Below, piece after piece: positions 31,891 through 40,978 of a stretch of DNA of 64,000 bases. Source of the stretch: Alistipes sp. (GTDB lineage Bacteria > Bacteroidota > Bacteroidia > Bacteroidales > Rikenellaceae); NCBI GenBank assembly GCA_017631055.1, contig JAGBTZ010000049.1, positions 18,334 to 82,333 on the forward strand, written 5' to 3'. A program made the position numbers and the translations under genes. Position 1 is the stretch's first letter. The number at the start of each line of letters is the position of its first letter. The notes under the pieces were generated by a model that saw only the letters and a program-made list of their open reading frames with translations, was not told the DNA's origin and did not search any database.

Positions 31891-33033
31891 GAGTATCACC
31901 CGTGCCTCTACGGGGTAGTGGTCCGAAAGATCGGTAGGCAGGACCTCATACGATAGTGTTCGGAACTGCTCCGAGACCAGAATGTAGTCGATGCGCAGCA
32001 GATTGAAGAAGCCTGCGAAGGTGTGGGCATAGCCATTGCCTTGCTCGCTGAATGTGTCTTGCAGACCACTGGCCACCGTGCGATAGGAGTACGATAGCGG
32101 GACATCGTTGAAGTCGCCACAAACAATTACCGGGCGTTGACAATGCTCCATATCGTGGCGCAGGGCATCGACCTGATGCGAACGCATACAACTATTCTCG
32201 TAAAGACGTTCAGCTATGCTCCGAAACTTAGATACACGCCCCGAGTCGGCTGATTGCAGAAATTCTACATCGCTGATATATCTGCGCTCCTCGCTATTTA
32301 TCGAGGTTGATTGCAGGTGGAGGTTGTAGAGTCGTATGGTGTCATCGTTGACTTTCAGGTCGGCCCATTGTCCCTTGGCTGTACCGCAAAAGCCGGCTAT
32401 CGAGTCCGACTTTATGATGCGATACTTCGAAAAGCAGATAACGCCATCCTCATAAACCGCCTGGATTGGGGTGCGATTGTACTTGGCTAACCTCTCGAAG
32501 AGTTTATCGTGCTCCTCGCCTTGTGTCGGGAACTCCTGGAAGCAGATAATATCGGGATTTTGGTGCTTGATGAGCGAAACTACCGAGTCGGCAGTCGATG
32601 TGGTCCACATCTCATCTTTGAAGCCTCGCACGTTGTAGGTCAGCACCTTGATATTGCCGCGCTCGTAGCGAGGTGTGCCGTACTCTTTGCCTATCTGGAT
32701 TTTGTAGTAGAGCGAAATGTAAGGCCATCCGAGTAGTATGAATGCCGACACGAAGATAAACATACGCCACCTCCAACGGATAATCCAGTATAGTGCCAAT
32801 CCAATTGCCACAAGGTAGACTATCGGAGCGACCAACCCCGTCAGCGAGAAGTACCACAACTTCTCGGGCTCGAAAAAGCGGCCGACAAATATGGTGAGGA
32901 TAGCCACAGCAACCACTGCCGAGACGAGCATCATAACCCAATCGAGAATCACCATCCATAACGAACGGTGCGATGAGGTGCGTGATTTACGGTTGCGACT
33001 GCCACCTATTTGACTGCTGTAATACTCTGCCAT
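31876..33033 (-). CDS. Membrane-anchored endonuclease/exonuclease/phosphatase (EEP) family protein
   Basis: 385 aa from ATG 33033. Three membrane helices in the first ~115 residues, then an EEP catalytic domain with LTYNVRGF, IICFQEF, YNLHLQS, VCGDFND (general-base Asp and Asn), RIDYILV and SDHYPV (catalytic Asp-His), all present, so the active site looks intact. EEP members cleave phosphodiesters in nucleic acids, phospholipids or inositol phosphates; the substrate here is unknown. It starts 14 nt after rhomboid and is the last gene of the run grpE-dnaJ-mutL-rhomboid-EEP on the minus strand. Confidence 0.9.
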   Translation of the reverse strand: MAEYYSSQIGGSRNRKSRTSSHRSLWMVILDWVMMLVSAVVAVAILTIFVGRFFEPEKLWYFSLTGLVAPIVYLVAIGLALYWIIRWRWRMFIFVSAFILLGWPYISLYYKIQIGKEYGTPRYERGNIKVLTYNVRGFKDEMWTTSTADSVVSLIKHQNPDIICFQEFPTQGEEHDKLFERLAKYNRTPIQAVYEDGVICFSKYRIIKSDSIAGFCGTAKGQWADLKVNDDTIRLYNLHLQSTSINSEERRYISDVEFLQSADSGRVSKFRSIAERLYENSCMRSHQVDALRHDMEHCQRPVIVCGDFNDVPLSYSYRTVASGLQDTFSEQGNGYAHTFAGFFNLLRIDYILVSEQFRTLSYEVLPTDLSDHYPVEARVILKKGL

Positions 33034-33047
33034 AACAAGTGGGGAGT

Positions 33048-33659
33048 TTAATACCAAATTTTGCCGCTACGCTTCCAATAATAGAGGAGTAACCAGCCCC
33101 ACAACATACCTCCAACGTGTGCAAAGTGTGCCACACCGAGGTCGTAGCCGGTGGCTCCATAGAATAGCTCGATTGCGGCATATCCAACAACAAACCACTT
33201 AGCCTTAATGGGGAAGGGTAAAGGGAAGACAAACATCTGGGCATTGGGGTACATCACTCCGAATGCCAACAGCAGACCCATAACGGCTCCGGATGCACCT
33301 ATAAGAACAATGCCCGTATCGCCTGTCAGCCACGCCACACCCATCTGAATCAATGCTGCACCAACGCCGCAGACCAAATAGTAGATCATAAATCGCTGCG
33401 GACCCAACCTATCCTCGAGTGTGCGGCCAAACATCCAGAGTGCGAACATATTGAAGAATAGGTGGCTGAAACCTCCGTGCAGGAACATATAGGTAATGTA
33501 CTGCCACGAGTGGAATAATGGCGATGAGAACCAATAGAGTTGGCAATACTGCGCTGCAACTGCCTCGACCGAGGGTATAAGAGTGGTGGCAATGTATATC
33601 AGTACATTGACTATTATAAGGTTTTTGACAATGGGGGGTGTTCTGAAGTATGGATTCAT
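33048..33659 (-). CDS. Rhomboid family intramembrane serine protease
   Basis: 203 aa, six membrane helices, the minimal bacterial rhomboid. Catalytic Ser123 is in GASGAVMG and His181 in AHVGGMLWG; the HGGFSHLFFNM motif (about 61-71) contributes the oxyanion-hole His and Asn. It cleaves membrane proteins within or near the bilayer; substrates are unknown. It starts 5 nt after mutL, so the genes are probably co-transcribed. Confidence 0.95.
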   Translation of the reverse strand: MNPYFRTPPIVKNLIIVNVLIYIATTLIPSVEAVAAQYCQLYWFSSPLFHSWQYITYMFLHGGFSHLFFNMFALWMFGRTLEDRLGPQRFMIYYLVCGVGAALIQMGVAWLTGDTGIVLIGASGAVMGLLLAFGVMYPNAQMFVFPLPFPIKAKWFVVGYAAIELFYGATGYDLGVAHFAHVGGMLWGWLLLYYWKRSGKIWY

Positions 33660-33664
33660 CTCTT

Positions 33665-35593
33665 TTATCCTAATTTATTGCGTAAATCCTCAAGCGAAAT
33701 CTCTGCCATAATGGCCTTGCCCGAGGGTGTGAAACTGCGGTTATTGCTCTGCGTCAGACGCTCGAGCAGAGCCTGAGCCTCTTCGTTTGACATCGAGGTC
33801 GAAGCTCTGCGTGTAATGTTGCGAGCCATCGTTGCTGCCAAGTTGTGGCGATGCTGCTCGATGGCCGATGCCGGTGTGTCGAAGATTCGCAATAGCTCGT
33901 ATATCAGCACATCAGCCTCCGAAGAGTCTGCATCAGCGGGAATGCCGTTTAGCTCGATGTTGCCATCGCCGGCAAAACGTATATCGAAACCGAGCGAAGC
34001 GAACTCTACCTCGTTCTCCTCGAGCAGTGAGTAATCATCGTTCGAGAGGGTCAGCGTTTGCGGGAATAGCAACTGTTGGCTCACTGAAGAGCTGTTCTGG
34101 AGTCGTTGCAGATAGTTCTCGTATGTGAGTTGCTCCTGAGCACGGCGCAGATCGACCACAACCAACCCTGTACCATATTGGGCTATAGCCATACCTCCAC
34201 CCACGCAATGCGCATTCGAGAATACTGCAACGGGCTGCGAGAGCAGGCTCTGCTCCATACTCTCTGCGCCTATGTCAGTCGAGGGTATGAAGTCGAATTC
34301 GGCGGTCGAGTCGTTCATCTGCGATGGGAGGTGATACTCTCGATTGAAGCCACTCTCGATATCAAATTCACGATTATTGCGCCCTGCCGATGAGAGCCCC
34401 GAGGGGATGTAGCTCGATTCGGATGACGAGTAGCCACCTGCCGAGTCCTTGTGTGATGGCTCCGCCTCCTCGGTGATGTAACCCTCGCGGAAGGGGTTGT
34501 AGTCGCTGATGCTGGCAGCCTTGGGCTCGGAGTAGATTACTCCCTGCTGCCAAACGGGAATCTCGATACCCGAATCATTGTCGAAATCGAGCATCGGAAC
34601 TGCACCCGTCTTGGCGAGAGTTTCGCGCACGGCTGCGTTCAAAATCTGCCATACATTCTCCGAGTCGGCAAACTTCACCTCCGTCTTGCGAGGCGAGACG
34701 TTGACATCCACTCGGTCGGGGTCTATATCTATAAATATAAAGAACGAAGGGAACGTACCCTCGGGAATAAGTTTCTCGTAAGCCTTCAATATCGCTTTGT
34801 TCAGGTATTGCGACTTGAAGAAACGCCCATTCACGAAGAGGAACTGCTCGTTATTGCGCCTTTTGGCAACAGATGGGCGACCGATGTATCCTCTCAGGCG
34901 GACAATCGAGGTGTCGGCATCGATTTCGAGCAGATTATTCTTGATGCTCTTGCCGATAACATCCACGATACGACCTGCCAACGACGAGCGGCCGAGTCGA
35001 TATATGGGTGCATCATTGGCGTAGAGTTCAAATTCGACCTCGGGATTACAGAGGGCTACGCGCTGGAACTCCGATTTGATACGGGCAGCGTGTTTCGAAG
35101 GCTCCTGCGTAAACTTACGGCGAGCAGGAACATTGTAAAAGAGGTTGCGTACCAGGAATTGTGAGCCAATATCGGTCATTATCGGCTTCTGGGAGCGGAA
35201 TACGCCGCCCTCGATAACTGTCTCGGTACCTGTTGGATCGTCTGCCTGACGTGTACGCAACTCGACTTGCGATATGGCTGCAATCGAGGCTAAAGCCTCA
35301 CCTCGAAAACCGAAAGTGTGCAGTCGGTAGATGTCGTCTAATGTCGAGATTTTACTCGTGGCGTGGCGGTCGAATGCCATGCGGGCATCCACAGGCGACA
35401 TTCCGCAGCCGTTGTCGATGATTTGAATCAACTCCAAGCCTCCGTTGCGGAAATTCACCTTGACGCACTGCGCTCCTGCATCGAGGGCATTCTCCATCAT
35501 CTCCTTTACGACCGATGAGGGCTCCTCGACAACCTCGCCTGCGGCAATCTGGTTGGCTACAATCTCTGGTAGCAGTTTAATTCTGTCAGACAT
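33665..35593 (-). CDS. mutL: DNA mismatch repair protein MutL
   Basis: 642 aa from ATG 35593 (MSDRIKLLPEIVANQIAAGE). GHKL ATPase with ENALDAG, IDNGCGMSP, HATSKI and TFGFRGEAL (N-terminal 330 residues), an acidic Ser-rich linker (about 370-450), and a C-terminal dimerisation domain from about 455. The C-terminus carries ATMARNITRRAS. I see no DQHAxxERxxYE endonuclease motif: the equivalent place reads VVDLRRAQEQLTYENYL, with DLRRAQE in place of DQHAAHE, so nicking activity may be altered. It acts with MutS in mismatch correction. A heptamer array lies in the 80-nt gap before it. Confidence 0.95.
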   Translation of the reverse strand: MSDRIKLLPEIVANQIAAGEVVEEPSSVVKEMMENALDAGAQCVKVNFRNGGLELIQIIDNGCGMSPVDARMAFDRHATSKISTLDDIYRLHTFGFRGEALASIAAISQVELRTRQADDPTGTETVIEGGVFRSQKPIMTDIGSQFLVRNLFYNVPARRKFTQEPSKHAARIKSEFQRVALCNPEVEFELYANDAPIYRLGRSSLAGRIVDVIGKSIKNNLLEIDADTSIVRLRGYIGRPSVAKRRNNEQFLFVNGRFFKSQYLNKAILKAYEKLIPEGTFPSFFIFIDIDPDRVDVNVSPRKTEVKFADSENVWQILNAAVRETLAKTGAVPMLDFDNDSGIEIPVWQQGVIYSEPKAASISDYNPFREGYITEEAEPSHKDSAGGYSSSESSYIPSGLSSAGRNNREFDIESGFNREYHLPSQMNDSTAEFDFIPSTDIGAESMEQSLLSQPVAVFSNAHCVGGGMAIAQYGTGLVVVDLRRAQEQLTYENYLQRLQNSSSVSQQLLFPQTLTLSNDDYSLLEENEVEFASLGFDIRFAGDGNIELNGIPADADSSEADVLIYELLRIFDTPASAIEQHRHNLAATMARNITRRASTSMSNEEAQALLERLTQSNNRSFTPSGKAIMAEISLEDLRNKLG

Positions 35594-35614
35594 TCTTTTT
35601 ACTTTGACAATATG

Positions 35615-35644
35615 GCTATTAGCCATTGGCCATTAGCCATTAGC
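35615..35644. repeat. Heptamer tandem repeat (GCCATTA family, 4 units)
   Basis: GCTATTA, GCCATTG, GCCATTA, GCCATTA and GC, between the stop of the small membrane protein gene and the start of mutL. Confidence 0.85.
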
Positions 35645-35673
35645 TTTGTTTCTCTCCTCTGTTTTTGGTCAAC

Positions 35674-36123
35674 TTACTCTTGGTAGTCGTTCGGAACGAT
35701 AACAATGGGTGCGTATGGGTCAAACTCTGCCTCCTCGGTCTTGGTTGAGGTGTTGCCATTGCTCTGCTCGGTTGCCGTCTGCGCAGTTTGTGTGCCATTC
35801 ATCAGTGCCACAACTCGAGGAACGAGCAAGTAGGCCAACAGCAAAACAAACACCGCCACCAATGCCAAAGTCGTTATCGGGCTTCGCTTACCGCTACGCT
35901 CGTTACCCTCGGCACTTTTGCGTTCGATGCGCATCGCCTTGCGGCGGCGCAGATAATCCCCGGGCTTATAATTGCCCTCGGCTACCGCATCGTCAATGTC
36001 GGCTCCTCGCTCACCGCGCAACTCGCGCCTGCGCTGCTCACGAGCCTCCTTTACGGGGTCGTAGTAGCGAGGGATGTAGTTGAAGCGGTTGGGGTGCTTC
36101 TTTGCAGGAGTGAACAATCCCAT
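35674..36123 (-). CDS. Small conserved-position membrane protein between dnaJ and mutL
   Basis: 149 aa, unrecognised. A basic N-terminal half (HPNRFNYIPRYYDPVKEARE, then many Arg and Glu) is followed by one membrane helix (about residues 85-107, TLALVAVFVLLLAYLLVP) and a Thr/Glu-rich tail ending FDPYAPIVIVPNDYQE. The layout (basic cytoplasmic domain, one helix, short outer tail) fits a single-pass inner-membrane protein. It starts 9 nt after dnaJ and precedes mutL, so it is in the same transcript. No function is proposed. Confidence 0.75.
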   Translation of the reverse strand: MGLFTPAKKHPNRFNYIPRYYDPVKEAREQRRRELRGERGADIDDAVAEGNYKPGDYLRRRKAMRIERKSAEGNERSGKRSPITTLALVAVFVLLLAYLLVPRVVALMNGTQTAQTATEQSNGNTSTKTEEAEFDPYAPIVIVPNDYQE

Positions 36124-36132
36124 AATTACGTT

Positions 36133-37299
36133 TTATCTAAAAAAGTTCTTCATTCGCTCGAAGATATTTTGGTCTTCGACCTTGGCAGCCTGCTTGAATG
36201 ATGGCTGCTCCGAGAGCTTCTCGACCAGCTTGCGCTCCTCCTTCGAGAGGCTTGCGGGGATAGTGATGTCGACCACCACCAAAATATCGCCACGACCATA
36301 TCCATTCACCGAGGGCAGACCCTTGCCTCTCAGTCGCAATACCTTGCCGGCATGCGTTCCGGATGCAATTTTAATCTTTGCCTTACCCTCGATGGTCGGC
36401 ACCTCGACCTCGCCACCGAGCAGAGCCGTGGTGACGGTTATGTTGAGGTTGTGAATCAAATCATCCCCATCACGCACCAATTGTGGGTCGCGCTCCTCCT
36501 CGATAACAACGAGCAGGTCGCCATTAACGCCTCCGTGACGTGCTGAGTTACCTTTGCCCGCAACGGTGAGAGCCATGCCCTCGCCCACTCCGGCCGGGAT
36601 TTTAATCTCGACAACCTCGCTGCCTCGCACCGTGCCCTCGCCGTGACACTCCGAGCAGGGAGTGTTGATAACCTTGCCCTCGCCACCGCATGTGGGGCAG
36701 ACGCCCTGGGTCTGCATTCTGCCGAAGAAGGTGTTCTCTACGCGAGTAACATATCCCGAGCCGCCACAGGTTGCACAGGTCGAAAATCCATTCGCACCCT
36801 CAGCTCCCGAGCCGCCACACTTCGTGCAGGCGATATTCTTATTTATTTTGAGTTTCTTGGTTGTGCCATTGGCAATCTCGGCAAGCGTAAGGCGTACCTT
36901 TACACGGATATCGCTACCGCGATTGACTCTCTGGCCACCGCGACCACCACCGAAACCACCGAAACCACCTCCAAAGTGACCTCCGAAGATGTCGCCAAAC
37001 TGCGAGAAGATATCCTCCATCGAGAATCCTCCGCCACCAAAGCCACCGAAGCCACCACCCGCAGCTCCGCCATTCATGCCGGCATGACCGAACTGGTCGT
37101 AACGGGCACGCTTGTCGGGGTTCGACAATACGTCATACGCCTCGGCTGCCTCCTTGAACTTCTCTTCGGCCTCCTTGTCGCCTGGGTTTTTGTCGGGGTG
37201 GAATTTGATGGCCGCCTTACGGTAGGCCTTCTTTATCTCATCGGCATTGGCGTTCTTTTCGACTCCCAACACCTCGTAATAATCTCTCTTTTCTGCCAT
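36133..37299 (-). CDS. dnaJ: Chaperone protein DnaJ
   Basis: 388 aa from ATG 37299. J domain (5-70) with [10 protein letters not shown], an unusually Gly/Phe-rich linker ([20 protein letters not shown] and more), four CxxCxGxG zinc repeats ([32 protein letters not shown] at about 150-215) and the C-terminal client-binding domain. It stimulates DnaK ATPase and delivers unfolded clients. It follows grpE by 19 nt. Confidence 0.97.
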   Translation of the reverse strand: MAEKRDYYEVLGVEKNANADEIKKAYRKAAIKFHPDKNPGDKEAEEKFKEAAEAYDVLSNPDKRARYDQFGHAGMNGGAAGGGFGGFGGGGFSMEDIFSQFGDIFGGHFGGGFGGFGGGRGGQRVNRGSDIRVKVRLTLAEIANGTTKKLKINKNIACTKCGGSGAEGANGFSTCATCGGSGYVTRVENTFFGRMQTQGVCPTCGGEGKVINTPCSECHGEGTVRGSEVVEIKIPAGVGEGMALTVAGKGNSARHGGVNGDLLVVIEEERDPQLVRDGDDLIHNLNITVTTALLGGEVEVPTIEGKAKIKIASGTHAGKVLRLRGKGLPSVNGYGRGDILVVVDITIPASLSKEERKLVEKLSEQPSFKQAAKVEDQNIFERMKNFFR

Positions 37300-37318
37300 A
37301 TTTCTCTGACCAATAGAG

Positions 37319-37930
37319 TTACTCGCCAACTACAACCTTTGCATAACGAAGGACCTTCTCGCCAAGCATATAGCCGCGCTGAACAACGTCAATAACCTTT
37401 CCGCGCATATCTTCGCCGGCTGCGAAACGAGCCACAGCCTCGTGCAAATCCGAATCGAACTCCTTATCCTGAGCCTCGATTTCGGTCACACCCTTTTGGC
37501 GCAGTGCATCACAGAACTTTTGGGCCACCAGCTTCTCGCCCTCACGCAGCGAGGTGATGTCATCGCTCTTCTGAGAAGCATCCATCGCGCGATAAATATC
37601 ATCCAACACCGAGAGCATCGACTTGAGTACGTCAGCGCCACCGCTCTGGACAAGATCCATCTTCTCGCGCAGGGTGCGCTTGCGGAAGTTGTCGAACTCC
37701 GCCTGCAGACGGATATATTTGTCGCGCCACTCGGCAGCCTCTCGCTCGAAGTCGTTGGCCGGAGCCTCCTCTGCAGCCTGCTCAGCGGGCTCTGACATAG
37801 TGGCAGTCGAGGACTCCTCGCCCTCTGTCACATTGTCACACGGAGTCCCCTCGCACGAGGGATAACCCTCGCCATCAGTAAATCCTTCGTTGTCGTTAAT
37901 TGTTTGATTGTCAACTTTCTTGTTTTTCAT
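37319..37930 (-). CDS. grpE: Nucleotide exchange factor GrpE
   Basis: 203 aa. An acidic, low-complexity N-terminal ~55 residues precedes a long helix ([20 protein letters not shown] at about 67) and the C-terminal beta-domain with [19 protein letters not shown] and [19 protein letters not shown]. It releases ADP from DnaK and is partnered by DnaJ downstream. No CIRCE element is visible before it. dnaK is not in the window. Confidence 0.96.
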   Translation of the reverse strand: MKNKKVDNQTINDNEGFTDGEGYPSCEGTPCDNVTEGEESSTATMSEPAEQAAEEAPANDFEREAAEWRDKYIRLQAEFDNFRKRTLREKMDLVQSGGADVLKSMLSVLDDIYRAMDASQKSDDITSLREGEKLVAQKFCDALRQKGVTEIEAQDKEFDSDLHEAVARFAAGEDMRGKVIDVVQRGYMLGEKVLRYAKVVVGE

Positions 37931-38000
37931 AAATATCTTATTTTTGTATTTTCCGTAAATATATTGCGCAAAATATATACCAACCCTCAGCTTCGTGCCA

Positions 38001-40856
38001 TTAGTACATATTGTCGTACATTGTTTGGCTCTTGTCGTACTTCAGGTCGGCAAGCGATGCTGCCTTTACACCGATGTTGAAACTCCAACTCTTGTGGAAT
38101 CCGAACGGAATCCACATGAACGACATCTGCCAACAGTGCAGGTCGCGCGTTATGCTTATCGAGGAGGTGGTTAGCTTGTTGTTCATTATATCGTAACCTC
38201 CCGTGATGCTGACACCCATCTTTGGCGTTATGTTTATACTTGCATTGAAACCGATGGTCTGCGTGACATTGTGCTTGACGCCCGTGGTGCCGTTGTTGGT
38301 GTAACTTGCCGAGTAACTAATCATGTAGTTAAAGCCGAGGTTCCACGGCATCGAGAAGTCGTAGTATGCCTGCGACATATACTGCCTTCGCAATACAGGG
38401 TCAAGCGTTCCGTATGGGTCGCTGAATGGATTGATATACTCGGGCGGTATCGAGTTGATATCGTTGATTGCCGGCTGCGAACGGTCTTGGCGCGACTTGA
38501 AGGTGTAACCGAAACTCCAACCCGTATTTATAATACGACCCAGACGACCACGGCGAATCATCAGTTTGTTGATACGTCTACCCTCGGGTGTCACCTCGTA
38601 GGGGTCGAGCGTGGCGTTGAGGTTCAGTCCGAAGTTCGAGCCGAAGATGGTTGTGCGGAACGAAATGGGGATGTTCGATAGTTTCATCGAGTCGGCAAGG
38701 AAGTTATATGAACCGCTGATTTGCAACATGTCGATAAGCTTGACCTTCTTCACACCCGAGGTATCGCGCTTGCTGAGGACCTTCATCTCGAGTGTCTGCG
38801 AGAGCGAGAAGTTGAGGTTCATCTGCTGACCGGCACCCGGCACACCATAAGCGTTGTCCGAGTAGGGCGAGTAGACTCGGTGGCGACCCAACGAGTCGGT
38901 CTGTACCGTCTGGTAAAATCCATACTTCTGCTTACTGAAGTCGGGAGCATACGAGAATCCAATCTGGGGAGCCAAGGTGTGGCGTACAGCCTGCAACTTG
39001 CTCGTCTTGCTCTTCATCTGCCACATTCCGTAGATTGTCGTGTTGGCCGAGAGCGAAGCGTTGTAGTTGTAGAGTCGATAGAAACCATACACAGGGTCGA
39101 GCATATCGACCTTGTTGGTTTCGGGATTCCACTTCTGCTCAACCTTCTTGAAGTACCAACGCTCGGTGTAGTTGAACGAGGGCGAGACGTTGATGTAGTT
39201 GAACAGATTGAACGATGCCGATACGGGGATGCTGTGCTCGATACCGTTCTTCATATTCTTGAGTGTCTGCATCGAGAAGACATCCTTCTCGGTGGTCGAT
39301 ACCGTGTTGGTCATCTTCGCCGAGTAGCTGAGCGAAATCTTCTCATACCAACGCTGCTTGCCCACAGCCTCCTTGCGCTTGAAGGGGTAGATTCTCGACA
39401 CATTGAAAGCGATGGTGGGGAGTGTAACCTGGATAGCCTTGGTCTGCGAGTTCTGCGACACGGCGAGGTTCATCGAGAGCGACATCGGAGTTCCTGCCCA
39501 ATTCTTCGAGTACGAAATCGTCGAGTTGGTCTGCGTTGCAAGGATGTCGTTCAGCGATGTTGCAGAATAGCGATTATAACCGCTGGTTTCGAAGTTTACC
39601 GATGCCGAGAATGTCGAGCCCGGATTAGCCTTCGGGTCTTGAGTGTGGGTCCACTGAATGCGGAAGTTGTTCTGCTTGATGTAGTCGGGCTCGCCCTTCT
39701 CGCCATACTTCACGCTCGCGAAGTTGGCCGAGAGATTACCGTTATACTTGTAACGCTTGATGTAGCGCGATGCTGCCGAGAGTTCCCACGAGCCGAGGGT
39801 GTAGATACCACCTCGGATTGCCAAGTCGGCATGGTCGCCCAACTTGAAGTAGTAGCCGAGGTCACGAATGAAGAATCCCTTCGAATCCTCGCCAAATGAG
39901 GGCATCAGCAGACCCGACTTCGGACCCATATTTATCGGGAAGAAACCTTCGGGGATACCGAGGAAGTAGATAGGCACATCCTCCATAACCAGATACGCCG
40001 GACCCGTGATAATCTTCTTGCCGGGGATAACCTTTGCCTTGGTCATTGCCAGGTAGAAGTGGGGGTGGTCGGTCTGGTCGCAAGTGGTGTACTTACCATG
40101 CTGAATGTTGATGGTGTTGTCGGCCATCTTCTTGATACTTCCGCCCACGAGCCATCCATCGCCCTCCTGGGTCGCTACTCCCTTGATTTTTGCCTTTTTC
40201 GAGGAGATGTTGTAGGTGATGGTATCCATCGTGTACGAAGCCTCACCTTCGGTAAATACCGGGTGGGTGGTGGTCGGCTTGCCATCCACAGAGTCGGGCT
40301 TGCCGTAGGCGTAAATCTCCTTGGTGTCCATATTGACACGCATAAAGTCCGCCTTGAGGTTCATATTCTGGTAGGTTACATCTCCCTCGTTGTAGATGTA
40401 GACCAACTTATTCTTGACATCGTAGACCAGCGAGTCGGTGTTCTTACCGCTGATGATATCATCGAGGAAGCCGCCCTTCTTGCGCTGGGTGGTGTCGTTG
40501 TCGAATACGCTGATAGTGTCGCCTCCGACCGCTCTCAACGAATCTCTTTGAGCGAGTGTTGCCGAGTCGGGAAGGTTTACTGCCGAACGCTCAATTACGG
40601 GTGCAACGCCTGTGCGCCTACGCTGACGAGCGTTCTGCAAGTCGGGGGTGGGTGTCGGCGCAACCTTTACACTCTCTGAGCTTTCGGTTGCCGGGCGCAG
40701 AGTATCCGAGACTGCGGCCATGACGGCATCTAATGCAATGATGCTACGCGCTTCGTTGGCTGCTGCACCGAAGAGCGTCTGCACTGCAATTGCCAAAATG
40801 GCGGCAGAAATGATGTATTTTACCTTCAATCGTTTCAAAAATCCAAAAATTTTCAT
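38001..40856 (-). CDS. lptD: LPS assembly protein LptD-like
   Basis: 951 aa from ATG 40856. A signal anchor (about residues 10-30) is followed by a Pro/Arg-containing linker, an OstA/LptA-like jellyroll (about 130-290; VYDVKNKLVYIYNEGDVTYQ, MRVNMDTKEIYAYGKPD) and a very large barrel of aromatic strands to the end. It inserts LPS into the outer leaflet of the outer membrane. Bacteroidota LptD differ from the E. coli type in lacking recognisable inter-domain Cys pairs; here only one Cys-x-x region (YTTCDQTDH) is seen. Divergent from the amidase. Confidence 0.9.
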   Translation of the reverse strand: MKIFGFLKRLKVKYIISAAILAIAVQTLFGAAANEARSIIALDAVMAAVSDTLRPATESSESVKVAPTPTPDLQNARQRRRTGVAPVIERSAVNLPDSATLAQRDSLRAVGGDTISVFDNDTTQRKKGGFLDDIISGKNTDSLVYDVKNKLVYIYNEGDVTYQNMNLKADFMRVNMDTKEIYAYGKPDSVDGKPTTTHPVFTEGEASYTMDTITYNISSKKAKIKGVATQEGDGWLVGGSIKKMADNTINIQHGKYTTCDQTDHPHFYLAMTKAKVIPGKKIITGPAYLVMEDVPIYFLGIPEGFFPINMGPKSGLLMPSFGEDSKGFFIRDLGYYFKLGDHADLAIRGGIYTLGSWELSAASRYIKRYKYNGNLSANFASVKYGEKGEPDYIKQNNFRIQWTHTQDPKANPGSTFSASVNFETSGYNRYSATSLNDILATQTNSTISYSKNWAGTPMSLSMNLAVSQNSQTKAIQVTLPTIAFNVSRIYPFKRKEAVGKQRWYEKISLSYSAKMTNTVSTTEKDVFSMQTLKNMKNGIEHSIPVSASFNLFNYINVSPSFNYTERWYFKKVEQKWNPETNKVDMLDPVYGFYRLYNYNASLSANTTIYGMWQMKSKTSKLQAVRHTLAPQIGFSYAPDFSKQKYGFYQTVQTDSLGRHRVYSPYSDNAYGVPGAGQQMNLNFSLSQTLEMKVLSKRDTSGVKKVKLIDMLQISGSYNFLADSMKLSNIPISFRTTIFGSNFGLNLNATLDPYEVTPEGRRINKLMIRRGRLGRIINTGWSFGYTFKSRQDRSQPAINDINSIPPEYINPFSDPYGTLDPVLRRQYMSQAYYDFSMPWNLGFNYMISYSASYTNNGTTGVKHNVTQTIGFNASINITPKMGVSITGGYDIMNNKLTTSSISITRDLHCWQMSFMWIPFGFHKSWSFNIGVKAASLADLKYDKSQTMYDNMY

Positions 40857-40929
40857 TACCTTTGCCGACAAGTCGGCAAAACCGCTAAAAATAGCGTTGT
40901 GTGTGCGTGTGTACGCATTTTTAATCCGA

Positions 40930-40937
40930 CAAAGATA
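40930..40937 (-). promoter_or_regulatory. lptD promoter -7 element
   Basis: Minus strand TATCTTTG, matching TAnnTTTG, 73 nt before the lptD start, inside the 122-base divergent gap with the amidase gene. Confidence 0.5.
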
Positions 40938-40978
40938 GATAAAATTTTGGATATAAACACCCTTTAATCGAACTTTAT

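Noticed and set aside
31551-31892. A 113-codon frame across hairpin element B and the nonamer arrays
   Set aside because: The product simply translates repeats (Leu/Asn/Pro periodicity); no signal peptide, domain or promoter. The element copy at 775-898 has no matching frame.
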